Source of the DNA: Candidatus Borkfalkia ceftriaxoniphila
GTDB taxonomy: Bacteria > Bacillota > Clostridia > Christensenellales > Borkfalkiaceae
Length of the DNA: 49,085 nt
NCBI RefSeq assembly: GCF_004134775.1
Contig: NZ_SDOZ01000003.1
Location: forward strand, 1 to 49,085
Direction: 5' to 3'
The position numbers and the translations under genes were made by a program. This document shows positions 7,540-16,423 of the stretch, one piece after another. A model generated the notes under the pieces. That model made no database searches, was not told the origin of the DNA, and worked only from the letters and a program-made list of their open reading frames with translations. Positions within the stretch are counted from its first letter, which is position 1; each line of letters opens with the position of its first letter.

Positions 7540-8532
7540 CTATTCCGCGCACGCTTTGCGCAGGCGGTTCAAAACACCCGCCATCACGCCGTCTTTCTTT
7601 GCGGGTTCGATCGCAACGATCACGTCCGCCTCGCGCTCGCCGCGGCGCAGAAGATCGTAGAGATTTGCTGCCATTTCAAATTCATTTTTGCCTAAATCCA
7701 AAACGCGATCGGACGGAAACCGTTCGCAGACGGCATTTTCGCAGAGGATATAACATGTTTCGCCGCTTTCGACGATTTCCCGAAAACAATTTTCCGCATC
7801 GGCGAGCGCCTCGCTCGGAAATAATTTCGTGCGGCATCGCGGGGAATAATGTTTATATTTCATGCCGGGCGAACGTGCGGCTTCGCCCGCGCGGAGAGTG
7901 TACGTTTCGCAGCACCCCACCACGCTTTCGATCATCTCTTGGGAGATAAGCCCGCTGCGCAGAACGACGGGTATATCGCCCGTCACGTCGCAAACGGTGC
8001 TCTCGATGCCGCCGCTGCACTGCCCTCCGTCCAGAATGAGCGGTACTTTGCCCGCGAGATCGGCATACACATGCTCCGCAGTCACGGGACTTACGTGCTT
8101 GGAAATATTGGCGGAAGGCGCCGCGATCGGCATATCCACGTATCGCAGCAGTTCCTGTGCCCCCGCGTGCGAAGGCACGCGGACAGCGAGCGTTTCCAGC
8201 CCGCAGGAAACTTTGGGACTGACCGTGCCTCTGCTTTCGTACACGAGAGTCAAAGGCCCCGGCAAAAAGGCTTCGCGCAGCGCCTGCACATAAGGCTTTA
8301 CGTTTTTGACGAGTACGCTCAGATCGTAATCGCTGTGCACGTGTACGATGAGCGGATTGTCCGACGGCCTGCCCTTGATTCGGAAAATCTGTTCCACTGC
8401 GTCGTCCGAGCGCGCATCCGCGCCCAAACCGTACACCGTTTCGGTGGGAAAAGCGACGGCCCCGCCGGAAAGTAAAATCTCTTTCGCCTCTTTCAGAGAC
8501 TGCGGCGTGATTTTTTTCAGCAGCGTCTGCAT
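7540..8532 (-). CDS. tsaC: L-threonylcarbamoyladenylate synthase (TsaC/Sua5)
   Basis: The protein has 330 residues, the long Sua5 form with a C-terminal domain. It makes threonylcarbamoyl-AMP from threonine, bicarbonate and ATP for t6A37 modification of ANN-decoding tRNAs. The YrdC domain covers about residues 8-205: GGAVAFPTETVYGLGADA, KGRPSDNPLIVHV, AVRVPSH and APSANIS are conserved. The linker SPGMKYKHYSP precedes a Sua5 domain (about 240-328). The gene is 3 bp downstream of dnaB, and the order tsaC-phosphatase-rpiB matches the ywlC-ywlE-ywlF order of Bacillus. Confidence 0.95.
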   Translation of the reverse strand: MQTLLKKITPQSLKEAKEILLSGGAVAFPTETVYGLGADARSDDAVEQIFRIKGRPSDNPLIVHVHSDYDLSVLVKNVKPYVQALREAFLPGPLTLVYESRGTVSPKVSCGLETLAVRVPSHAGAQELLRYVDMPIAAPSANISKHVSPVTAEHVYADLAGKVPLILDGGQCSGGIESTVCDVTGDIPVVLRSGLISQEMIESVVGCCETYTLRAGEAARSPGMKYKHYSPRCRTKLFPSEALADAENCFREIVESGETCYILCENAVCERFPSDRVLDLGKNEFEMAANLYDLLRRGEREADVIVAIEPAKKDGVMAGVLNRLRKACAE

Positions 8533-8535
8533 CGT

Positions 8536-10092
8536 CTACTCCTCGTCGGGCGGGAAATCGTCAAACGGCGGCATGTCGTCGTCCGTTCCGTTTTCGGAAC
8601 CTGCATCGGCGACGGCGTATTCCGCCATATAATCGAAAGGCACGTCGTCCGGATCGACGAAACCTTCGGAATCGTTCGTTTCGGGCACATCGTCGCGTCC
8701 GACCTCACCCGGTTCGTCGGGCAGAAATCCGGGAGGCGGGTTGACGTAACGGACCTGGTCGCCGCGGAAACGCAGTTTGACGCGTCCCAACTCGCCGTTA
8801 CGATGTTTGGCAATGATGAGATCGGCGGCGTCTTTGATGATCTTTCCGCTCTTGATCTCCTCTTCCGTCGCAGCCACGTCGGGACGGTGAATAAACATGA
8901 CCATGTCCGCATCCTGCTCGATCGCGCCCGATTCTCTAAGGTCGGAAAGTTGCGGTTCTTCCTTTGAAGAAATACGTCTGAGCTGCGAGAGCGCCAGAAC
9001 GGGCACGTCCAGTTCTTTTGCCATGATTTTCAGATTTCGCGTAATATTCGCGATTTCCTGCTGTCTGTTTTCAATGAGCCTGCCGCCCATTTCCATCAAC
9101 TGAATATAGTCGATCATGATCATATCCAGCCCGTCCTTGCGCGTCTTCAATCTGCGGCATTTGGAAAGGATCTCGGCGGGAGAAATTTTCGATGAATCGT
9201 CTATGTAAATCTTTGCTTTTTTCAAAGCGGCGCTCGCTTTCCAAAGATTTTTCCAGTCGCCCTGCGAAAGTTCGCCCGAAAGCGCTTTGGACATGCTGAC
9301 GCGCGCATACGAGCACATGAGCCTCTGGGCAAGTTGGATACGCGGCATTTCCAGCGAAAAAACGGCGCAGACCTTATTTTCCACGAGCGCGGCGTGCTCG
9401 ACGATATTCATGCCAATCGTCGTTTTACCGACGCCGGGGCGGGCTGCCAGAACGATAAAGTCGGATTTTTGCAGCCCGTTCGTCATTTTATCTAACTTTG
9501 TAAAGCCCGTATATATGCCGCGAAGCGCATTCTTATCCGTAGTTATGGTCTCGAATTTGCTCAGTACGCGGTCGTAACTGTCGTCTTCGCGCATATCCAC
9601 GAGCGTGGAAGTATCCATCTTTTTGGAAACGTCAAAGACGAGGCTTTCCGCATACGATACGCTTTCCGCCGCTTCCGCGCCGCTCATTGCGCGTTCGATG
9701 ATGTCTTTTGACGCGCGGATCAGTTTTCTGTTCACGCTGTCGCGCTTGACGATGTCCAGATAATATTTGTAATTCGCAGCCGAAGGGGTCAGTTTCGCAA
9801 GATCCGTGATATAGGTGAGCCCGCCCGCCTTGTCCAGCGATTGCGAATTTTCCAGTTCGTCGGACAGCGTTACGAGATCGACGGGCTTGCGTTCGTTGAA
9901 CACGCGTTTCATCGCGCCGATGATCAGTTTGTGCGATTCCTGATAAAAATCCTCTTCGGTGAGTTTATCGAGAATATCCGTCTGCGTGTCGATATCGATG
10001 AGCAGACAGCCCAGCAGCGCCTGTTCCGCTTCGAGATTGTTCGGCATTACGCTCGTTTTATTGATTTCGTTGTTTTCGTTTTCTTTTGCCAT
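8536..10092 (-). CDS. dnaB: Replicative DNA helicase DnaB (DnaC of Bacillus)
   Basis: The protein has 518 residues. The N-terminal domain (NLEAEQALLGCLLIDIDTQT) is followed by a RecA-like helicase domain with Walker A AARPGVGKTTIGMNI, the segment VFSLEMPRIQLAQRLM, Walker B-like MIMIDYIQLM, and the LRESGAIEQDADMVMFIHRP motif with DNA-facing and arginine-finger residues. No intein is present. The C-terminus carries an extra acidic tail of about 60 residues (for example DEPGEVGRDDVPETNDSEGF). It is the hexameric fork helicase. A possible loader component lies in the same window at 22079-23851. Here the gene sits between a small membrane protein and tsaC. Confidence 0.97.
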   Translation of the reverse strand: MAKENENNEINKTSVMPNNLEAEQALLGCLLIDIDTQTDILDKLTEEDFYQESHKLIIGAMKRVFNERKPVDLVTLSDELENSQSLDKAGGLTYITDLAKLTPSAANYKYYLDIVKRDSVNRKLIRASKDIIERAMSGAEAAESVSYAESLVFDVSKKMDTSTLVDMREDDSYDRVLSKFETITTDKNALRGIYTGFTKLDKMTNGLQKSDFIVLAARPGVGKTTIGMNIVEHAALVENKVCAVFSLEMPRIQLAQRLMCSYARVSMSKALSGELSQGDWKNLWKASAALKKAKIYIDDSSKISPAEILSKCRRLKTRKDGLDMIMIDYIQLMEMGGRLIENRQQEIANITRNLKIMAKELDVPVLALSQLRRISSKEEPQLSDLRESGAIEQDADMVMFIHRPDVAATEEEIKSGKIIKDAADLIIAKHRNGELGRVKLRFRGDQVRYVNPPPGFLPDEPGEVGRDDVPETNDSEGFVDPDDVPFDYMAEYAVADAGSENGTDDDMPPFDDFPPDEE

Positions 10093-10111
10093 AGTATTTC
10101 TCCGAAGAAAC

Positions 10112-10657
10112 TTACGATTTCCGCAGTTTCTTCTTTTCGCGGAACCGCTTTTTCAGCCCTTTGCGGAGCAGCGCGCACAACTCGTCCACGCTCCCCTCGT
10201 CCACGTCTTTTTTGTTGATGATCAGAGCCTGCGCCCTGCCGATATACAAGTAAAAATTCGTATTTGTTTCATACGCTTTCAAAATCTGCGCATAGGGAAC
10301 CTCGTAATCGCTCGCGCGGTTTCCGATGCGGATCTGCAGAGAGAGTCCCTCTTCCGAAAAGGTGAAATGCTGTTCGGTTTCATTGAAATTGCGGTTGCGC
10401 GCCACGCTCTGCTTGATGCGGCTGACCTGCAAATAACAATTTAAAAAGGGAAATCCGCACGCCACGACGAAACAGATCGCCGCGCAACTGACGATGCCCG
10501 CATCGCCGCGCAAAATACCGAGCGCAAGAAGTCCCGCTCCGCACACCAAAAACAGCCCTGACAGCATGGCGATATACCACCAACGGGCGCGCAGCGTATG
10601 AAAAATACCGAAACGCTTGTATTCGTTCAGATCATTTTGATAATGTGCCTTGACCAT
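10112..10657 (-). CDS. YcxB-like membrane protein, unknown
   Basis: The protein has 181 residues. Two adjacent hydrophobic segments (about residues 27-50 and 53-76) are followed by a cytoplasmic domain with a pattern seen in YcxB-like C-terminal domains: NFNETEQHFTFSEEGLSLQI, YAQILKAYETNTNFYLYIGR and a basic tail KKRFREKKKLRKS. There is no catalytic motif. The gene lies 20 bp upstream of dnaB on the same strand and 22 bp downstream of pepF. The assignment rests on pattern only. Confidence 0.7.
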   Translation of the reverse strand: MVKAHYQNDLNEYKRFGIFHTLRARWWYIAMLSGLFLVCGAGLLALGILRGDAGIVSCAAICFVVACGFPFLNCYLQVSRIKQSVARNRNFNETEQHFTFSEEGLSLQIRIGNRASDYEVPYAQILKAYETNTNFYLYIGRAQALIINKKDVDEGSVDELCALLRKGLKKRFREKKKLRKS

Positions 10658-10678
10658 CTTTACCCTTCGTAAACTAAA

Positions 10679-12463
10679 TCAGTTTTCGATTCCGTTCAAT
10701 GTTTCGAATTCTTTCAGCGTGTCGTCGAATTCGCGCATGGCGGTGTCGAACGCCTTGCGCTCGGTTAGATCGACGCCCGCGATCTTTAAAAGTTCCACGG
10801 GACTGTCGCTGCCGCCCGACGAGAGAAACGCCTTGTAATCGCGCACGGCGCTTTCCCCTTCTTTGAGAATGCGCGAGGCGATGGAAATCGCGCTGATGAT
10901 GCCCGTCGAGTATTTATAGACGTAGAAAGAAGTATAGAAATGCGGGATACGCGACCATTCGTGGGCGATCTGCCAGTCGTGCACGATCCCGTCGCCGTAA
11001 TATTTTTCGTTGAGTTTGAGATACGCGGCGGAGAGATTGTCGCTCGTGAGCGCTTCGCCTTTTTCCACCATATCGTGCGCGACGTATTCGAATTCCGCAA
11101 ACATTGTCTGACGGTGCAGCGTCGTGCGGATGGTATCCAGATAATAGGCGAGCAAATATTTTTTGAGATTCACGTCTTCCGTCGTGGAAAGCACGTATTT
11201 CAAAAGCAAAACTTCGTTGACCGTGCTTGCGACTTCCGCCACGAAAATTCGGTAATCCGCTTTCGCGTAGGGCTGATTCTGATTGGAGAAATAGGTATGC
11301 AGCGAATGCCCCATCTCGTGCGCGATGGTGAAAACGTCGTGCGTGGTCGGCTGATAATTCAAAAGCACGTAAGGGTGCAGTCCGAAAATACCCGTGCTGT
11401 ACGCACCGCTGCGCTTGCCCGTTGTTTCCATCACGTCGACCCAGCCTTCGCTAAATCCCTTTTGAAGGAGCGCCTGGTAATCTTTGCCGAGAGGCGCAAG
11501 CCCTCGGACGACCAGATCGCACGCCTCTTCATACGAAAGTTTCATTTCCGCATCGGAAACGAGGGGTGCGTAAATGTCGTACATGTGCTGTTCGTCGAGT
11601 TTCATGATCTTCTTGCGGTCGCGGATATAGCGGTGCATGGAAGGCAGGCTCGCGTCCACGGAATCGAGAAGGTTTTTATAGACGACGACGTTCACGTCCT
11701 CGCCGTCGAGCGCCCTTTCGAGGCACGACGAATAGTTGCGCGCGCGGCTCAAGAATACGTCCTTTTTGACGTTACCGAAATACGTCGCGGCAATGGTATT
11801 TTTCAGGGAGATATAAGCGTCGTAATATGCTTCAAACGCCTTTTTCCTGAGTTCCCTGTCCTCGCCGTGCAAAATCACGCCGTACATGCCGTGCGTGAGC
11901 GGAATTTCATTGCCGTCGGCATCGGTCACGCAGCCCAACTTGATATCGGCGTTGTCGATCATGCCGAAAATTTCGTGAAACTGAGAATACACTTCGCCGC
12001 CCATGGCAAGGATCTTTTCTTCGTTCGCGGAGAGAATATGCTCTTTGCCGCGGATGAGTTGACGGAAATAATAGTCGTAATCGGAAAGGCGTTTATCGGT
12101 CGCAAACGATTGTAAAATTTCTGCGGGAAGCGCCGTAAGTTCGGGATCGACAAAGGAGATCGCCGAAGAAAACTGCACGTACAGCGACATGGAGCGCGAC
12201 TGCATGGACGTGTATTCCGACGCGCGGGAATCTTCGTCGTGGCGCATATGGGCGTACAGGTGCAGGCGCTCGATCCGTATGGACGCCTCTTCCTGCGCGC
12301 GGAACATTTTCGCCACGTTTTCCGCGCTTGTCAGCGTTCCCTCATAATGTTTAAAATCGAGATATTTTTCCGTCTCTTTGAAGTAATTTTCCCATTCCTC
12401 GTCAGAGGCGAAAATATCTTCTATTTTCCATTTGTATTTGTTTTCGACCGAACTTCTTTCCAT
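10679..12463 (-). CDS. pepF: Oligoendopeptidase F (M3 metallopeptidase)
   Basis: The protein has 594 residues, the usual PepF length. It is a cytoplasmic zinc peptidase that cleaves oligopeptides of about 7-17 residues. The zinc motif HEMGH is in TIAHEMGHSLHTYFSNQNQP, with the third ligand Glu in a downstream helix (VAEVASTVNEVLLLKY). The N-terminus (YKWKIEDIFASDEEWENYFK) and the C-terminal FYTSFYVYKYSTGIISA are typical of the M3B subgroup. It is read leftward after the DUF711 gene, separated by 12 bp. Confidence 0.96.
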   Translation of the reverse strand: MERSSVENKYKWKIEDIFASDEEWENYFKETEKYLDFKHYEGTLTSAENVAKMFRAQEEASIRIERLHLYAHMRHDEDSRASEYTSMQSRSMSLYVQFSSAISFVDPELTALPAEILQSFATDKRLSDYDYYFRQLIRGKEHILSANEEKILAMGGEVYSQFHEIFGMIDNADIKLGCVTDADGNEIPLTHGMYGVILHGEDRELRKKAFEAYYDAYISLKNTIAATYFGNVKKDVFLSRARNYSSCLERALDGEDVNVVVYKNLLDSVDASLPSMHRYIRDRKKIMKLDEQHMYDIYAPLVSDAEMKLSYEEACDLVVRGLAPLGKDYQALLQKGFSEGWVDVMETTGKRSGAYSTGIFGLHPYVLLNYQPTTHDVFTIAHEMGHSLHTYFSNQNQPYAKADYRIFVAEVASTVNEVLLLKYVLSTTEDVNLKKYLLAYYLDTIRTTLHRQTMFAEFEYVAHDMVEKGEALTSDNLSAAYLKLNEKYYGDGIVHDWQIAHEWSRIPHFYTSFYVYKYSTGIISAISIASRILKEGESAVRDYKAFLSSGGSDSPVELLKIAGVDLTERKAFDTAMREFDDTLKEFETLNGIEN

Positions 12464-12475
12464 ATTATCTCCTTA

Positions 12476-13831
12476 CTAATTTTTATTGCTGTGAATGGGC
12501 GCGGGAATCCTTCCGCCGCGCAGAATGAAACGAGAACTGTCCGTCGTATTGACGGGCATGACGGGCGCGCGGCCCAAAAGCCCTCCGAATTCCACGCTGT
12601 CGCCTACGTCCTTTCCCGGAACGGGAATGACGCGCACAGCGGTCGTCTTATTGTTGATCATGCCGATCGCCGCTTCGTCCGCGATGATGGCGCTGATGGT
12701 CGTGGCGGGCGTCTTGCCGGGAATGGCGATCATGTCCAGCCCCACGCTACACACCGCGGTCATCGCTTCGAGTTTGTCGATGTTCAGAAGCCCCTTCTCC
12801 GCCGCGTGTATCATGCCGATATCTTCGCTGACGGGAATGAACGCGCCCGACAACCCGCCCACGTGCGAACTTGCCATCACGCCGCCCTTTTTCACCGCGT
12901 CGTTGAGCATGGCGAGCGCCGCCGTCGTGCCGTGTCCTCCCACGCATTCCAGCCCCAGTTCTTCGAGAATGTGCGCGACGCTGTCGCCCATGACGGGCGT
13001 AGGCGCGAGCGAAAGATCGACGATACCGAACTCCGCGTTGAGACGCTTTGCCGCCTCTTTAGCGACCAACTGGCCCGCGCGGGTGATCTTGAACGCCGTA
13101 CGCTTGATCATCTCCGCCGCGTCGTTGAGGTTGGCGTCGGGAATGTTTTCCAACGCGTGTTTGACGACACCCGGGCCCGAAACGCCGACGTTTATGACGG
13201 TGTCGCTCTCTCCCACGCCGTGGAACGCGCCTGCCATGAACGGATTATCCTCCACCGCGTTGGCAAACACGACCAGTTTCGCGCACCCGAGACCGTCCTT
13301 GTCGGCGGTGAGTTCCGCAGTCCTTTTCACGATCTCGCCCATCAGTTTGACCGCGTCCATATTGATACCCGATTTGGAAGAACCGATATTGACCGACGAA
13401 CAGAGCCTTTCGGTATTTTTTAAAACTTCGGGAATGCTTTCCAGAAAGATCTTTTCGTAATCGGCGGTACCTTTATGTACGAGCGCCGAATAACCGCCCA
13501 AAAAGTCTATGCCGAGTTCCTTCGCCGCCCTGTCGAGCGCTTCGCCTATCAAATATGCCTGTTCGGGAAAGGGCGCCGAGATAAGACTTGCGGGCGTGAC
13601 CGATACGCGCTTGTTGACGATGGGTATGCCGTATTCCCCCGAAAGATCGGAGGCGACCCTTACGATGTTTTTCGCCTTTTGGCAGACGGTATCGTAAACG
13701 GCTGCCGCGGTTTCCTGCGCCGTCGCACGGATGCAGGAGAGAAGCGATATCCCCATAGTGATCGTGCGGATATCCAGATGCTCCCGCTCGATCATGTGTA
13801 TAGTTTCCAATACGTCGTTCTTGTTAAACAT
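12476..13831 (-). CDS. UPF0210/DUF711 (PFL) family protein
   Basis: The protein has 451 residues, the usual size. It matches the conserved family that accompanies a small ACT-domain protein in Firmicutes and archaea: [20 protein letters not shown] at the N-terminus, [12 protein letters not shown] [31 protein letters not shown], and [14 protein letters not shown]. The biochemical role is not established to my knowledge. It follows the ACT gene by about 18 bp on the same strand, so the two form the known pair, with the ACT protein the likely ligand-sensing partner. Confidence 0.92.
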   Translation of the reverse strand: MFNKNDVLETIHMIEREHLDIRTITMGISLLSCIRATAQETAAAVYDTVCQKAKNIVRVASDLSGEYGIPIVNKRVSVTPASLISAPFPEQAYLIGEALDRAAKELGIDFLGGYSALVHKGTADYEKIFLESIPEVLKNTERLCSSVNIGSSKSGINMDAVKLMGEIVKRTAELTADKDGLGCAKLVVFANAVEDNPFMAGAFHGVGESDTVINVGVSGPGVVKHALENIPDANLNDAAEMIKRTAFKITRAGQLVAKEAAKRLNAEFGIVDLSLAPTPVMGDSVAHILEELGLECVGGHGTTAALAMLNDAVKKGGVMASSHVGGLSGAFIPVSEDIGMIHAAEKGLLNIDKLEAMTAVCSVGLDMIAIPGKTPATTISAIIADEAAIGMINNKTTAVRVIPVPGKDVGDSVEFGGLLGRAPVMPVNTTDSSRFILRGGRIPAPIHSNKN

Positions 13832-13849
13832 ATCTTACTCCGCTTCCCG

Positions 13850-14119
13850 TTAAATATTGTGCATGGCGTTGAAGATCGCCTCATGCTGCAAACGGATAGA
13901 CATACCGATCTCGTCGCCCAGTTTCTCGCAATCTTTGGAAAGCGCGGAAAGTTCCAGTTTGCTCTGGCTGATATCCACGAGCATGATCATCGCAAAGTAT
14001 TCCTGCAGGAGCGTCTGACTGATATCTTCGATATTGACGCCGCGCTCCGCGAGAAACGCGCTCACTTTTGCGATAATGCCTTTTTTGTCTTTTCCCGTAA
14101 CCGTAACTACTGCACGCAT
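13850..14119 (-). CDS. ACT domain-containing protein (UPF0237)
   Basis: The protein has 89 residues. The start is the ATG at 14119, preceded by GGAG; upstream in-frame codons extend into the next gene and are rejected. A single ACT domain fills it: VVTVTGKDKKGIIAKVSAFL, then the RGVNIEDISQTLLQEYFAMI segment. ACT domains bind amino acids or related ligands. It partners with the DUF711 protein immediately downstream, a conserved two-gene unit. Confidence 0.93.
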   Translation of the reverse strand: MRAVVTVTGKDKKGIIAKVSAFLAERGVNIEDISQTLLQEYFAMIMLVDISQSKLELSALSKDCEKLGDEIGMSIRLQHEAIFNAMHNI

Positions 14120-14120
14120 A

Positions 14121-14696
14121 TTATATCTCCTGTAAATTGTTTCGTTTGTCTTCTTTTCCCTTCTCGTCCACAAAGGAATCGTCGTGGCCGATCACCTCGT
14201 AGGCAACCATCAGATTTCCCTGCGAAAGATAGCGTACGATATCCCCTCCCTGAAATTCGGGAAGCGGTTTTTCCTTGTCGAACATGATCTTGCGGTCCAT
14301 GTATTCGGATTTTTTCGCATTCCATTCGGAGAAAATGAGGATGTACAGGTCGACGCCGTCTTTGGTTTCGTAATCCTCGTAGCGCAGAAATTTGCTCTCG
14401 TTGACCTGTTTGAGCCCGACGGATAAGTACGCGATCAGTTTGTAATATTTGCGGATACGCAAATATTTGATCCCCAGGTAAGGGAACGAGAAAATGACGA
14501 ACAGCACCGACGCGACGTACACGATCCATTTAGGGATCGCCTGCGCGGGGGCTTTGTACGGCATATTCATGAATACGACGAGGCAGGTGATGCAAAGCGC
14601 CGCAAATACCGCGAGGACGAGCATATAAAACCAAAAGATTTTGCGCTTTTGCGAATATGCCGAAAGTAGATCGCTGTCGTTGAAAATAACTGTCAT
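14121..14696 (-). CDS. Two-pass membrane protein, unknown
   Basis: The protein has 191 residues. Hydrophobic segments at about residues 22-42 and 57-76 are separated by a short outer loop. The remaining 110 residues are soluble, with RYEDYETKDGVDLYILIF and YEVIGHDDSFVDEKGKEDKR. The arrangement is like that of the dnaB-adjacent membrane protein at 10112-10657, but the sequences do not align convincingly. It ends one base before the start of the ACT gene. No function can be assigned. Confidence 0.7.
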   Translation of the reverse strand: MTVIFNDSDLLSAYSQKRKIFWFYMLVLAVFAALCITCLVVFMNMPYKAPAQAIPKWIVYVASVLFVIFSFPYLGIKYLRIRKYYKLIAYLSVGLKQVNESKFLRYEDYETKDGVDLYILIFSEWNAKKSEYMDRKIMFDKEKPLPEFQGGDIVRYLSQGNLMVAYEVIGHDDSFVDEKGKEDKRNNLQEI

Positions 14697-14715
14697 GTAA
14701 AACGCTCCGTTTTTC

Positions 14716-15570
14716 TTATTTCGTAATAAACAACACGCCTATGGTGTTTTTTCCGCAATGGCTGGTAATGATGCTCCCCGCGACCGTTTCGATGATCTCT
14801 TTGAAACGGAAATTTTCTTCGACCATCTTGCGCACGCTTTCCACGAGTTCGGGCTCCGCGCTGCTGTGCGTAATAAAACATCGGGTATCGTCGTAAGAGG
14901 GATACTCCGCGACCAAATCTTTGACGTAATTTTTCAAACATCTCGACATATTGCCGATATATTTCTTTTTAGGGTAAAGTTCTCCGTCCTTCATGTCGAT
15001 ATAGGGATGGATATTGAGCACTTTCGCCCCGAAAAAGGAGAGGCGCGAACAGCGTCCGCCCTTGAAAAGATACAAAAGCGTATCGGGAATAAAGGAAGTA
15101 TTTACTTTGTCGCGAAGACTCATCACGGCGTCATAGATCTCCTTTGCGGACTTTCCCTCTTTAACAAGGTCGCAAGCCTTCATGACCAGAAGCCCCTGCC
15201 CCGTGGAAAGCGCGTACGAATCGACAACGTACACCTTGTCCTCTCCGATCTCCTTTTGCGCCGCCACGGCGAACCCGTGCGAACCCGACGCTTTGGAGGA
15301 AATATTAAAGTGTATAACCGTATTTCCCTTATCTGTGAACGATCTGAAAAAGTGCAGATAATCTTCCAGGCTGGGCGCGGCCGTTTTCGGCAGATCGCCC
15401 GTTTTTTCCACGAAATCGAAAATCGTCTGCGGCTCGATACCTTCGCCGTCGCGATAGGTAGTATCGCCCAGAATGACGCTGAGCCGCGCGAGCGAGATAT
15501 GATTTTCCTCTAAGAGCGCAGGGCTCAAATCGCAAGTGCTGTCCGACGTGATGATGATTTTTCCTTCCAT
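14716..15570 (-). CDS. degV: DegV family fatty-acid-binding protein
   Basis: The protein has 284 residues. The N-terminus IIITSDSTCDLSPALLEENH and HFNISSKASGSHGFAVAAQK carry the conserved Ser/Thr-containing segments that hold the carboxylate of a bound fatty acid. VDSYALSTGQGLLVMKACDL and LYLFKGGRCSRLSFFGAKVL are also family signatures. Related FakB proteins present fatty acids to the kinase FakA for phosphorylation and phospholipid synthesis; no fakA is in the window. It follows lepB by about 20 bp on the same strand. Confidence 0.93.
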   Translation of the reverse strand: MEGKIIITSDSTCDLSPALLEENHISLARLSVILGDTTYRDGEGIEPQTIFDFVEKTGDLPKTAAPSLEDYLHFFRSFTDKGNTVIHFNISSKASGSHGFAVAAQKEIGEDKVYVVDSYALSTGQGLLVMKACDLVKEGKSAKEIYDAVMSLRDKVNTSFIPDTLLYLFKGGRCSRLSFFGAKVLNIHPYIDMKDGELYPKKKYIGNMSRCLKNYVKDLVAEYPSYDDTRCFITHSSAEPELVESVRKMVEENFRFKEIIETVAGSIITSHCGKNTIGVLFITK

Positions 15571-15589
15571 TTGTAACTCTCCATAAATC

Positions 15590-16207
15590 TTAAAATATAT
15601 TGAAAAGCGCGGTCAAAAAGCCTTTGCAGGCAATTGACCACGGGGCGACGATGCCTACGACGTCCTCGCTCGTCAGGTTGCGGTATTTTCCGCGGCTGTC
15701 CTCGCTGATGTTGCGGTTGTCGCCCATAAAAAAGATTTCGTTTTCCTGAAGTATCAACGGATGCGCCTTCGAGGCGATCTCGTTGTTCCTGTCCCATTCC
15801 TCGGGAAGATAATTTTCTGTTAAAAGGGTAAAGTCCTCTTTCCCCGCTTCTTTACGGTATAATTTGCCGTCCTCGGCGTACAGACTGTCGCCGGGAAGCC
15901 CGATCAAGCGCTTGATCAGATATTTTTCGATACCCGCAGCCGTCTTTTCGTGCGTGTCTATCACTATGATATCTCCGCGCTCGAGCCGCGTATAACTTAC
16001 GTTCATATACAGGTAATCGCCGTCGTACAGAGTATTTTTCATGGAATCCCCGATGACGACCACCCCGTTGAAAATTTGCGTGAATAAAATCGTAACGCAA
16101 AACATGATCGCGAGCAGTACGAGCAAAAACCGCGCGGTCGAACGCATTTCGCCGTTCGGGTCTCTTCTTCTTTGTATCAACTCGCCGTAATTTTCGTTTT
16201 CTTCCAT
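15590..16207 (-). CDS. lepB: Signal peptidase I
   Basis: The protein has 205 residues. The ATG at 16207 overlaps the stop of the DUF951 gene (TGATG) and is preferred over the TTG one codon earlier. One N-terminal transmembrane helix covers about residues 25-46. The catalytic dyad is visible: Ser55 in VVIGDSMKNTL, and Lys99 in KYLIKRLIGLPGDSL. The box near the C-terminus, FFMGDNRNISEDSRGKYR, is the third conserved element. The active domain faces outward and removes Sec and Tat signal peptides. The length fits the compact Gram-positive type. Confidence 0.96.
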   Translation of the reverse strand: MEENENYGELIQRRRDPNGEMRSTARFLLVLLAIMFCVTILFTQIFNGVVVIGDSMKNTLYDGDYLYMNVSYTRLERGDIIVIDTHEKTAAGIEKYLIKRLIGLPGDSLYAEDGKLYRKEAGKEDFTLLTENYLPEEWDRNNEIASKAHPLILQENEIFFMGDNRNISEDSRGKYRNLTSEDVVGIVAPWSIACKGFLTALFNIF

Positions 16208-16386
16208 CAATCCCGCCTCGGCTGTTTAATCGCCTTTTTGAATTCTTCCACGCCCAGCATGACCACGCGGCCGCACTTGTCGCACTTGATCTTGACGTCG
16301 GCGCCCACGCGGATGACCGTCCAGACGTCCGAACCGCAGGGGTGTTTCTTTTTAGTTATGACCTTATCTCCGATCGAGTATATCAT
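16207..16386 (-). CDS. DUF951 family small protein
   Basis: The protein has 59 residues. It reads MIYSIGDKVITKKKHPCGSD, then WTVIRVGADVKIKCDKCGR and a C-terminal basic helix. The HPCG and CDKCGR cysteines look like a small zinc site. The family is widespread in Firmicutes, often beside mscS or ychF, and its function is not established. The ribosome site is weak (GGTG). Its stop overlaps the lepB start, so the two are coupled. There is no terminator between it and the hydrolase gene upstream. Confidence 0.9.
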   Translation of the reverse strand: MIYSIGDKVITKKKHPCGSDVWTVIRVGADVKIKCDKCGRVVMLGVEEFKKAIKQPRRD

Positions 16387-16423
16387 ATTTTACACCATAA
16401 TTACGAAAACTGTGTGAAATTTT

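Noticed and set aside
10940..12115. Long open frame opposite pepF
   Set aside because: It is a shadow of the GC-rich codons of pepF; composition is unlike a protein and no family motif is present. Similar long antisense frames opposite DUF711, miaB, ynbB and lepB were dismissed for the same reason.
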